This document shows positions 42,625 through 49,341 of a stretch of DNA of 64,000 bases, piece by piece. Origin of the DNA: Deltaproteobacteria bacterium (lineage in GTDB: Bacteria; Myxococcota_A; Polyangia; Polyangiales; Ga0077539); contig JAUXYJ010000081.1 in the NCBI GenBank assembly GCA_030694465.1, positions 92,029 through 156,028 on the forward strand. Direction: 5' to 3'. Numbering within the stretch: the first letter of the stretch is position 1; each line of letters starts with the position of its first letter. The notes under the pieces were generated by a model, which was not told the origin of the DNA, did no database searches, and saw only the letters and a program-made list of their open reading frames with translations. The translations under genes and the position numbers were made by a program.

Positions 42625-42672
42625 GTAGGATCTCCTCGTTGAATGCCTGCCAAAAACCTAGCGAAGTAACTG

Positions 42673-42713
42673 TTGACAACATAGTCAGTAGATCTTGTGT
42701 ACACAGTTGTCAA
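42673..42713. promoter_or_regulatory. Nested inverted repeats in the COQ4/TetR divergent region
   Basis: TTGACAAC (42673-42680) and GTTGTCAA (42706-42713) form an inverted repeat, with TGTGTACACA, a perfect 10-bp palindrome, nested between them (42696-42705). TTGACA on either arm matches a -35 box pointing inward for each divergent gene. A TetR-family operator overlapping divergent promoters is the simplest reading; the -10 hexamers are poor. Confidence 0.5.
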
Positions 42714-42785
42714 TAGTCGCTGGTGCTTTCTCGACCCCGTTGACCACGCAGGCATCACGCGATGTTGGTAGAGATGAGGTTGTCT

Positions 42786-43421
42786 ATGGTTGCACCCAAG
42801 CCCACGCGTCGACGTCGCACAGCCGAAGACGCACGCGCTGCGATCATGGACGCTGCCGAGAAGCGCCTCATCGAAGCGGGCCCTTCGGGCATTCGGTTGC
42901 AAGAGATCGCAGCCGATGTGAGCGTGTCGCACCCGACTATTTTGCATCATTTTGGCAGCCGTGAGGCGCTCGTGAGCGCGGTGCTCGAGCGGCTGATGCA
43001 CACGATTTACGCTGAAGTTTTGCTGGCTCTTTCGCAGAGTGACGACGACGAAGACGAGCTCGTGCGGGTGCTCGATCGCGCCTACGCGGTGCTCTCGACG
43101 CAGGGCCGCGCGCGCGTGTTTTATTGGCTCGCCCTCGAGGGCATCGAGCCCCCCAACGATGAGGTCGCGCTCGCCGCGGTGGTCCAAGCCGCGCACGAGA
43201 TCCGCACTTCGCGCCGGAGTCTCGGGCCCACACAGACCCGCGCACCGTCGCTCGATGACACGCGGTTCTTGGTGGTGCTCTCGGTGCTCGCGCTTACGTC
43301 GCAGAGTATTCTAGGGCCGCATTTGCTCACGCGCGTGGGGCTCGACGGCGAGCCCAAGACGCTCTCGCGATTTCGCGCTTGGCTTGGTCGATTGCTGCAC
43401 GCACAGCTCGGCGCACACTGA
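42786..43421 (+). CDS. TetR family transcriptional regulator
   Basis: The 211-aa protein has an N-terminal TetR helix-turn-helix (~12-60): ARAAIMDAAEKRLIEAG, IRLQEIAADVSVSHPTILHHFGSREALV. The ligand-binding C-terminal half is all-helical and has no family-specific motif. It probably represses itself and/or the divergent COQ4 gene through the inverted repeats at 42673. ATG at 42786 is preferred, with a GAGG 8 nt before it; in-frame ATGs at 42762 and 42774 are possible. The inducer is unknown. Confidence 0.8.
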   Translation: MVAPKPTRRRRTAEDARAAIMDAAEKRLIEAGPSGIRLQEIAADVSVSHPTILHHFGSREALVSAVLERLMHTIYAEVLLALSQSDDDEDELVRVLDRAYAVLSTQGRARVFYWLALEGIEPPNDEVALAAVVQAAHEIRTSRRSLGPTQTRAPSLDDTRFLVVLSVLALTSQSILGPHLLTRVGLDGEPKTLSRFRAWLGRLLHAQLGAH

Positions 43422-43507
43422 CTCGGCGAGCTCTCAGACCCGAAGTGACTTTGCGCTCGGAATACCTTGGCCCCCCCGCGAGGTTTACCGGCACACCCTT
43501 TCGCTTC

Positions 43508-43514
43508 AGGAGGT
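43508..43514 (+). promoter_or_regulatory. Perfect Shine-Dalgarno before a small gene
   Basis: AGGAGGT, 5 nt before the GTG at 43520. It is the strongest ribosome site noticed in the window and is the main reason to call the 71-codon gene. Confidence 0.7.
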
Positions 43515-43519
43515 CCACT

Positions 43520-43735
43520 GTGCTGGTCTTGGTTCCGTTTGTTCTCGCAGCGATTCACCTGTTTGGTTTGGGCGACGAGATGCCCCCGCCCCGCCCCGTA
43601 CGTCAGCCCGTTTCGTTTCAGACGGTGCACGTGCAGCCCGTGATTGTGCGTACGTACGGCAGCCCGATGTGGGTCCGCGCTGCCACACCGTCGCCCTGCG
43701 GCTGCCGTCCTTCGCTGACCTATCGCATGCACTGA
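43520..43735 (+). CDS. Small exported or membrane-attached peptide, unknown
   Basis: The 71-aa product starts with a hydrophobic stretch (VLVPFVLAAIHLFGLG, residues 2-17) that could be an uncleaved signal anchor. A Pro/Val/Arg-rich remainder follows, with two Cys near the C-terminus (PSPCGCRPS). The GTG start is fixed by the perfect AGGAGGT at 43508. The frame continues upstream to 43379 but without a ribosome site and across the end of the TetR gene. No family is recognised. It lies 98 bp after the TetR gene on the same strand and could be its regulon member. Confidence 0.55.
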   Translation: MLVLVPFVLAAIHLFGLGDEMPPPRPVRQPVSFQTVHVQPVIVRTYGSPMWVRAATPSPCGCRPSLTYRMH

Positions 43736-43779
43736 ATCGCACCTGCCGCGCGTGCGCGCGATGACGTAGCGTCCCATCC

Positions 43780-44880
43780 ATGAAGGCTGCCGAATGGATC
43801 GCGAGCGCTCGCCTCGCACGCTGGCTCGGACCGTGGGCGCAGAGCACCGCCGCGCCCACGGATGTCACCCGTACGATCCAAAAAATAGCAGCAAAATCAC
43901 ACGCAGAACGCGAACTCACCGTCTGGTCTTACCGTCCAAACTCTCGCACACCTCACGGGAGCGTGTTGCTCCTGCCGGGGATGCACTTTCTCGGGCCGGC
44001 AGACCCGCGCTTAGATCGCTTCTCGCGCGTTCTTGCGAGCGCAGGGCTCCACGTCAACGCGGTCTTTCTCCCAGACTTCGAGGCGCTCACGCTCAGGCCC
44101 ACGCTGTTCTCGGATGCGCAGCGCGCGCTCGATGGTCTCTACGACGACCCCACGCGTCCCCCCGGCCCGGTCGGTGTATTGACCATTTCGTTTGGTTCGC
44201 TCGTGGGGCTTGAGCTCGCTCTTGAGCCCCGCAACGCCTCAAAAATCGCCTCGCTCGTGCTCTTCGGTGGCTACGGTGACCTCGCACAGACGCTGCGCTT
44301 TTGCGTCGGAGGGGCCCCAGGCGCGCCTCACGATCCGCTTAACAAATGTGTGGTATTTCTCAATCTATTAGAGCACTTCGAGCTCTCTCCTGACGAGCGC
44401 AACGAGCTCGCTGACGTGTGGATGCGCTTTGTCCGCGCGACCTGGGGACAGCCAGTGCTCAAAGACCCCACATGGTTTGTCCCGATCGCGCGAGAGCTCG
44501 CCGAAGCGCTTCGCCCCGCCGTGCGTGCGCTGTTCTTGCAGACCACTGGCGCAGAGCCCGGCGCGATGGCGCTCTTCGAGACCACCTACGCGCGCGCCGA
44601 GGCTTCACTCGCTTGGCTCGATATCCGTGCTAAATTGCACGCTCTTCGCATCCCGACGTCCATCATTCACGGCGCCGAAGATGACGTGATTCGGTACACG
44701 CAGGCCCACACACTCGCAGACGCGATCGCGCCGAACGCGCTCCGCGGCGTGATGATCACCGGCATGTACGGACACACAGGATCAACCCTCGCGGGGCTCT
44801 CTTCACTCAAGAGCACAGCGAGAGAAGTGCAGACCCTCTTGCGCGCACTGAGCACCCTCGTGAGGGTGTCATCGCGCTAA
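43780..44880 (+). CDS. Alpha/beta hydrolase family protein
   Basis: The 366-aa protein has an alpha/beta-hydrolase core: strand and oxyanion region SVLLLPGMHFLGPADPRLDRFSRVLA (~61-86), nucleophile elbow TISFGS with Ser137 as the likely nucleophile, a late Asp in IHGAEDDVIRY and a His in MYGHTGS. The elbow lacks a canonical GxSxG, so activity may be altered. A long helical lid (~190-270) includes LLEHFELSPDERNELADVWMRF. The substrate is unknown. It stands alone between the small peptide gene and the convergent lipoprotein operon, separated by a hairpin. Confidence 0.7.
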   Translation: MKAAEWIASARLARWLGPWAQSTAAPTDVTRTIQKIAAKSHAERELTVWSYRPNSRTPHGSVLLLPGMHFLGPADPRLDRFSRVLASAGLHVNAVFLPDFEALTLRPTLFSDAQRALDGLYDDPTRPPGPVGVLTISFGSLVGLELALEPRNASKIASLVLFGGYGDLAQTLRFCVGGAPGAPHDPLNKCVVFLNLLEHFELSPDERNELADVWMRFVRATWGQPVLKDPTWFVPIARELAEALRPAVRALFLQTTGAEPGAMALFETTYARAEASLAWLDIRAKLHALRIPTSIIHGAEDDVIRYTQAHTLADAIAPNALRGVMITGMYGHTGSTLAGLSSLKSTAREVQTLLRALSTLVRVSSR

Positions 44881-44894
44881 GTGTCTACCCTCCA

Positions 44895-44922
44895 CATCAG
44901 CGTGCAAAATGGCTCGCTGATG
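44895..44922. terminator. Convergent stem-loop terminator candidate
   Basis: CATCAGCG (44895-44902) and CGCTGATG (44915-44922) form a perfect 8-bp stem with a 12-nt loop containing AAAA. It lies in the 55-bp gap between the stop codons of the convergent hydrolase and lipoprotein genes, as expected for a bidirectional terminator. Confidence 0.55.
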
Positions 44923-44935
44923 CAGATCGCCTAGC

Positions 44936-45181
44936 TCACTGAACCGGCGCGTTGAGCAGACGGTCCAGCGCAGGCTGGGGGCGACACACCGGGGTGTTGT
45001 CTGCGCCTACGGTGCACGCCATCATGTGCGCCTCGACGATGGGGCGCTCGGTGTACGCCACGTAGACTGTGTTGGTTGGATTGTGCGCGTACGAGAGCGT
45101 CACATAGCGGATTTGAGGGGCACAGCCGGTCGCCGAAGAAGCGACAGCACCGATCGCCAGGAGCATCAAAAGCTTTCTCAT
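44936..45181 (-). CDS. Small lipoprotein, fourth in tandem operon
   Basis: The 81-aa product begins MRKLLMLLAIGAVASSATGCAP, a lipoprotein signal with Cys20. The mature part contains strand-like segments (YVTLSYAHNPTNTVYVAYTER, EAHMMACTVG) and one more pair of Cys (MACTVGADNTPVCRP). It resembles the three upstream small lipoproteins in layout (lipobox, a two-Cys loop ending in a short Asp/Pro/Asn turn). The reason for four related tandem copies is unknown. ATG at 45181 begins the signal peptide; the open frame extends upstream only as non-coding sequence. Confidence 0.7.
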   Translation of the reverse strand: MRKLLMLLAIGAVASSATGCAPQIRYVTLSYAHNPTNTVYVAYTERPIVEAHMMACTVGADNTPVCRPQPALDRLLNAPVQ

Positions 45182-45200
45182 GGGAGTCTTTGTCCTTCGC

Positions 45201-45503
45201 TTAGTAGAGGGTGCCCGGGGCAACATTGTCGACCACCATGGCGCCGCGGCAGCCCGTGGGCTGCCCGTTAGGGTCGAGCGTGCAGGCCTGGATCAGCAGG
45301 TTGAACGTGCCCTGGTTTGCACCGCCGCCGAGGCCACCGACGATGGCCGCGCCCGGGACGTTGCGCTGCATCGCGAAGCGAACGACTCTGTCTCCGAGGG
45401 GTTGGTTGACGATCATCACGGGGGGCGGTGCGCACGCAGAGGCGCCGAGCGCACCCACAAGCGCGAGGAGCGCGAGCCGAGACTTTTGAACGAGGTTTTT
45501 CAT
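45201..45503 (-). CDS. Small lipoprotein, third in tandem operon
   Basis: The 100-aa product has a lipoprotein signal (MKNLVQKSRLALLALVGALGASAC, Cys24). The mature part includes RVVRFAMQRNVPGAAIVG and a two-Cys stretch (ACTLDPNGQPTGCRG). A good ribosome site AAAAGGAG precedes the ATG by about 12 nt, supporting this start over the much longer upstream frame. It lies 25 bp after the second lipoprotein gene. No family is known; similarity to its neighbours in overall plan suggests duplication and divergence. Confidence 0.7.
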   Translation of the reverse strand: MKNLVQKSRLALLALVGALGASACAPPPVMIVNQPLGDRVVRFAMQRNVPGAAIVGGLGGGANQGTFNLLIQACTLDPNGQPTGCRGAMVVDNVAPGTLY

Positions 45504-45528
45504 CGCTGGGTTTCTCCTTTTGATTCGC

Positions 45529-45828
45529 TCAGCGAACATTGGTTTGCGTTCCGCCACCCGAAGTTGCCATGGCTGTGGGGCACGAGAAGTCCTGGCCTGG
45601 CGCGCCGCACTGGCGCTGGCACGCGAGGACACCCTGCCGCTCCACGCACTGCCAAAACACGTGCTCGGCACGAACTCGATAACCGAGGATCGAGTGGTTG
45701 TCCGCGGTCTCGAGCATCAAGACGGCCTGCGTCGGGTGCTCCTGAATCGAGGTGATTCGTCGCGTCATTGCGCATCCGCCCAAGAGCGAAGTGAGCGCAA
45801 AAATGCTGGCCAAGAGTGCGGTCTTCAT
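45529..45828 (-). CDS. Small lipoprotein, second in tandem operon
   Basis: The 99-aa product has a lipoprotein signal (MKTALLASIFALTSLLGGCAM, Cys19). Its mature part carries four Cys (FWQCVERQGVLACQRQCGAPGQDFSC). The AAGGAG ribosome site 7 nt upstream supports the ATG at 45828, which overlaps the stop of the first lipoprotein gene by 4 bp (ATGA). Unknown function; probably periplasmic face or surface. Confidence 0.75.
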   Translation of the reverse strand: MKTALLASIFALTSLLGGCAMTRRITSIQEHPTQAVLMLETADNHSILGYRVRAEHVFWQCVERQGVLACQRQCGAPGQDFSCPTAMATSGGGTQTNVR

Positions 45829-46076
45829 CGTGCGACTCCTTGCTTCTGTTCGACGAACACCACGCGCTGGTACTGGCAGTTCTCGAGGTCGCCTCCGGCG
45901 TTGGCGTCACAGTTAATAAGCCCCGAGTTCGGGGTGCCGATTTGCTGATAGGCAAAACGGATTCGGTTCTCTCGCGAGGTCGCTGCGGTCACCGCGAGTG
46001 GGCCCGCACAGGCGGCGCTGGACGCGACGACGGTGAGGCTCAGAGCAGCAACCACACGCTGCAGTTGTCGTTTCAT
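45825..46076 (-). CDS. Small lipoprotein-like protein, first in tandem operon
   Basis: The 83-aa product has an export signal (MKRQLQRVVAALSLTVVASSAACAGP; Cys23 follows an AA/S pattern that could be a lipobox) and a mature part with RENRIRFAYQQIGTPNSGLINCDANAGGDLENCQYQRVVFVEQK. The two-Cys loop with short Asn/Gly/Asp turn recurs in its three downstream neighbours. Ribosome site AGGGAGA precedes the ATG at 46076. Its promoter lies in the long gap that also serves the retron operon on the other strand. Confidence 0.75.
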   Translation of the reverse strand: MKRQLQRVVAALSLTVVASSAACAGPLAVTAATSRENRIRFAYQQIGTPNSGLINCDANAGGDLENCQYQRVVFVEQKQGVAR

Positions 46077-46620
46077 GGAGTGAGTTCTCCCTGCGAATAG
46101 AGGGGTTTTGTTGAGGTCGTACACATGTCGGGCTGCTTCCTGTGCCACGGTGAATGAGCGCGCTGTATGGGACACTGAGCCACGTGACTGTCGAAACTTC
46201 CCGACCCGCTGGGTACGGCGCAGGGTAACTGAACTTCCCTCGCAGAACGCAAGGGCAATGCGACGATTTGGCACGGTACCAAGCTCTTTGCTGTGCGATC
46301 TGTCTGCAAAATTGCTGGCTTTTGGTCTCTAAATGCGGACTAGGTCATATCGTGTCCAACGAGAGACCGAGAGGCATTGACCAAGGTGGTCTCTATGGTT
46401 GACCCTTTGCGTCCCGATCGGATTGTCGATGTGTCTTCGGAGGGACGGGCGCTTCGTAGCGAAGGGCTCGTCTGAGAGATGTACGGCAACACAACCGCGA
46501 GAAAAAAGACTCGTGATTTGCCTTCAATCGGGAAGCGTTGGAGCGAAGGTCAGGCTGCCTGAATTCGCTCTTACACCTCACGTGACTGCGCCTCTTCGAG
46601 GGGACCTACGGAGCACCAGC
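46077..46620 (+). ncRNA. Long hairpin-rich gap, candidate msr-msd region of the retron
   Basis: This is the longest gene-free stretch in the window, directly upstream of the retron operon. Visible structures on the plus strand: CGTCCC/GGGACG (46410-46415, 46442-46447) enclosing smaller hairpins; CTTCG/CGAAG (46452-46464); a stem GAGCGAA/TTCGCTC (46541-46570) with an inner TCAGG/CCTGA stem; and CCTC/GAGG (46591-46601). GGTCTCT, AGAGACC and GGTCTCT (46324, 46362, 46388) can pair alternately. The reverse transcriptase gene itself has only 24 bp before it, so this is where an msr-msd would fit. An a1/a2 pair and branching G were not identified with confidence. Confidence 0.35.
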
Positions 46621-49338
46621 ATGACAGCGCCCGCACTCACCATCGCCGACCTCGAACGCCTCGCACAGGCCTCTGCGCCGGGGCTCTTCGATGCGATCGT
46701 TTCGCTTGCCAACGAGCCCTACAAAACGAGCGAGAACCCACTGCCCGAGGGCGCGGTCGCACCCGAGCAGCTCTTGCCGCAGCTGATGCGCGCCCGGGGC
46801 CGCTTCGGAAAGCGCGCGCGGCGCACCGCGGCAGTCGAGATCTGGCGCAATTTTCTCACGCATCCCGATGCATCCCCGCCAGAGAAGTTTGGCCTCGCGG
46901 ACTTCTTGGTCTCACTCTACGAGTCTAACCGTGACGAGCACCGAGACACCCTCGTCGAGCTGGCGCTCCACGCACCGATGAAGCTCGGCCTGTGGGCTGG
47001 CCTCAAGCGTGTGTACAAGCTCGCCGAACAGCGCCTTGATGCGCGCGTATGGGGCGCGCTCGCCGCGCGGTTTGATATGGCGATCCCCAGCAATCAGACC
47101 GGCGAAGTGTCCTCTGGGACCTTTCTCTACCTTCGCCGCCGCGCGTGGAGATTTTTGTTTGCGTTGGGGCGCTCGACCCCCGCGCTCTACCCGCAGTTTG
47201 CGGTCGAAGTGCTCAAAAACTACGACAATCGCGCGCGCCATTTTGAGCGTCTCTGGATCGGTACACACGTCGTAGCGCACCTGACCAAACACTTCGGTGT
47301 TCGCAACTTCGAAGGGCGATTGCCTGCGGATCTCACCACCAAGCGACCCTACCCAGACGCGTGGAAGGGCAGCCCTGAGGCCTTGATGACCTTGCTCGAG
47401 GCCGCGCAACACGACGGATCAGCACGCTTCGCGATCCAGTGTCTTCGCAAAGACGCGCCTGAGCGCTTGCGTGACGTCACGCCGGTGTGGCTCGAGCGCT
47501 TGGGCCGCAAGAACCTCCCGAGCGTTCATGAGTTCTTGATCGAGACCATCGACGCGAGCCCTGAGTTTCACAAAGGAAAACTCCGCGCGCTTAACCTCCA
47601 CGGGATGGCGGTCTCGCTGTTGTTGAGCCAGTCCCCCAAGGCACGCAAGTGGGCGATCGAGTATGCACGCGCACACGCGCAAGACCTCGCAGTCGAAGAT
47701 CTTGTCGAAAAATATCTGGCGTGTGAGTTCGACGATACCCGCAAATTTGCAGTCGAATTGCTCACCTCTCGCAAGGCCAAAGACGTCGGCGCCAAGTGGC
47801 TTGGCCGCATGATGGAGCACAACGAGTGCAGCAAGTGGGCGATGGAGCAGCTTGAGTCAGGCTTTGACCGTAGCGAGCTCTCCCTCGAATTTTTGTGCGA
47901 TTTGGTCTTCGCTGGCTACGCCCAGGTCAACTGGGTCTCTAAGTGGTACGAGAAGAAGTTCGACCTGAGCGAACGCGATCCCGCGCTGTGGATCAACGTG
48001 CTCAAGGACAAGCGTCTCGAAGACAGCTGGCAAGCCCGCAACGCAGCGCTCACTGCTCTCGGAAAATTCCCGGTCAAGAACCTCCCCTCCGCGTGGCTCT
48101 TGGACGCCCTCATGGACCCCAACCTGTCCTCGACCGTGGCGACCTGGTTGGCCAAGGCGGACTCGCTCCCCGGGCTCGACATTGAGCGCGTCAAGGGCAT
48201 GGTGTTTAACCCTCAACTGCGCGGAACCGCGATCGGGATCCTGGGCAACCGCAAGCTCGTGCAGCCCCGCGCGTTGGGTTTTGCGTGGCTGCTGGCGCTC
48301 GCCCGCCGCGCAGACGCCCAATTGCGAGACTTCGGCCTCCGGACGCTGCTTGAGCACATGAAGCCCGAGGACTTCGGCGACGGAGACAAAGCCGCAGGCG
48401 TCGTGCGCTTGATCAAGATGGCGCGCACAGACAAAGACGAGCCAGTGCGTGTATTTGCCCAGAGCTATTTGCGCTGCAATCACCCAGAGATTGGCAAGGC
48501 GCAACCCGAGAGCAAGCAGTACGGGATCAAGCCGCAGCTCAAACGAGACGTGTACTCGTTGGAGAGCATCTGGCCATTCTTTGAGAGCAAATTCGAAGAC
48601 GCACGGAGCTTCGCGGTCGCGATCGCGAAGGCCGAGCTTCGTGGCTGGGGCGCCATCAAGCGATTGTTTGCGCTCGCCGATCACGACGACGCAGGCGTCC
48701 GACGATTTGCCTTCGAAGCGCTCTTGCGTGCTGGCGAAGCAGACGCTCCGGCCGCAAACACGCCTGCGTTGGCAGAGCTCGACGCGGGCGCGGTGTTCGC
48801 GCTCACCGAGTCTCGCCGGCGCGCGACACGCGATGTCGGCATGGCCCTTATTTTGCGGCACTACGAGCTGCTCGGCGGCGCAGAGAAGCTCGGCCGTATT
48901 ATGGAGAGCAGCGACCGTGATGTGAGGCAATTTGCAGTGCGTTTGCTCTGGGAGAGGCACCGTCCGCGAGATCTTCCGCCCGGATGGAAGCCCTCGCAGA
49001 AAGACGCCAAGCCCATCGTGGACGGCGCGCGCTTTGCGGACGTCACGGCCCTGCGAAACTTCTTGCGGACTCTGCTCTACGGGCTCCCACCGGGGCGCGC
49101 AGGCGAGTCTCTCGAGGCCGCGGCCACGAGGCACGTGCCCGCCAGCGTGGCCAAGCGCAACGTGATCGAAGTGATCCGTGATCTCGCCGTCGAAGACCAC
49201 GCGTTTGCGCGTCTGGTCGCGCCCGTGTTGGGCGAGTTTACCGGCTCGATGGCCAAGGGGGAGTGGCAAGCGTGCTTGGCCGCTCTCGCGCGATTGCGTG
49301 CGATTTACCCCGAAATTACTCTGACGGGACAGGTGTGA
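46621..49338 (+). CDS. HEAT/ARM-like repeat protein, first gene of the retron operon
   Basis: The 905-aa protein is almost entirely alpha-helical with HEAT/ARM-like pairs of helices, clearest in the middle and C-terminal parts (for example SKWAMEQLESGFDRSELSLEFL, AKAELRGWGAIKRLFALADHDDAGVRRFAFEALLRAGEADAP, and DRDVRQFAVRLLWERH). No catalytic motif is seen. The ATG at 46621 was selected because the sequence becomes protein-like there; the frame opens at 46399 through a hairpin-rich region. The next gene starts 3 bp after its stop. Alpha-solenoids of this kind normally act as scaffolds; in retron systems of the ARM/SWIM class an ARM-repeat protein accompanies the reverse transcriptase, which I take as the parallel. 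Confidence 0.75.
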   Translation: MTAPALTIADLERLAQASAPGLFDAIVSLANEPYKTSENPLPEGAVAPEQLLPQLMRARGRFGKRARRTAAVEIWRNFLTHPDASPPEKFGLADFLVSLYESNRDEHRDTLVELALHAPMKLGLWAGLKRVYKLAEQRLDARVWGALAARFDMAIPSNQTGEVSSGTFLYLRRRAWRFLFALGRSTPALYPQFAVEVLKNYDNRARHFERLWIGTHVVAHLTKHFGVRNFEGRLPADLTTKRPYPDAWKGSPEALMTLLEAAQHDGSARFAIQCLRKDAPERLRDVTPVWLERLGRKNLPSVHEFLIETIDASPEFHKGKLRALNLHGMAVSLLLSQSPKARKWAIEYARAHAQDLAVEDLVEKYLACEFDDTRKFAVELLTSRKAKDVGAKWLGRMMEHNECSKWAMEQLESGFDRSELSLEFLCDLVFAGYAQVNWVSKWYEKKFDLSERDPALWINVLKDKRLEDSWQARNAALTALGKFPVKNLPSAWLLDALMDPNLSSTVATWLAKADSLPGLDIERVKGMVFNPQLRGTAIGILGNRKLVQPRALGFAWLLALARRADAQLRDFGLRTLLEHMKPEDFGDGDKAAGVVRLIKMARTDKDEPVRVFAQSYLRCNHPEIGKAQPESKQYGIKPQLKRDVYSLESIWPFFESKFEDARSFAVAIAKAELRGWGAIKRLFALADHDDAGVRRFAFEALLRAGEADAPAANTPALAELDAGAVFALTESRRRATRDVGMALILRHYELLGGAEKLGRIMESSDRDVRQFAVRLLWERHRPRDLPPGWKPSQKDAKPIVDGARFADVTALRNFLRTLLYGLPPGRAGESLEAAATRHVPASVAKRNVIEVIRDLAVEDHAFARLVAPVLGEFTGSMAKGEWQACLAALARLRAIYPEITLTGQV

Positions 49339-49341
49339 GCG

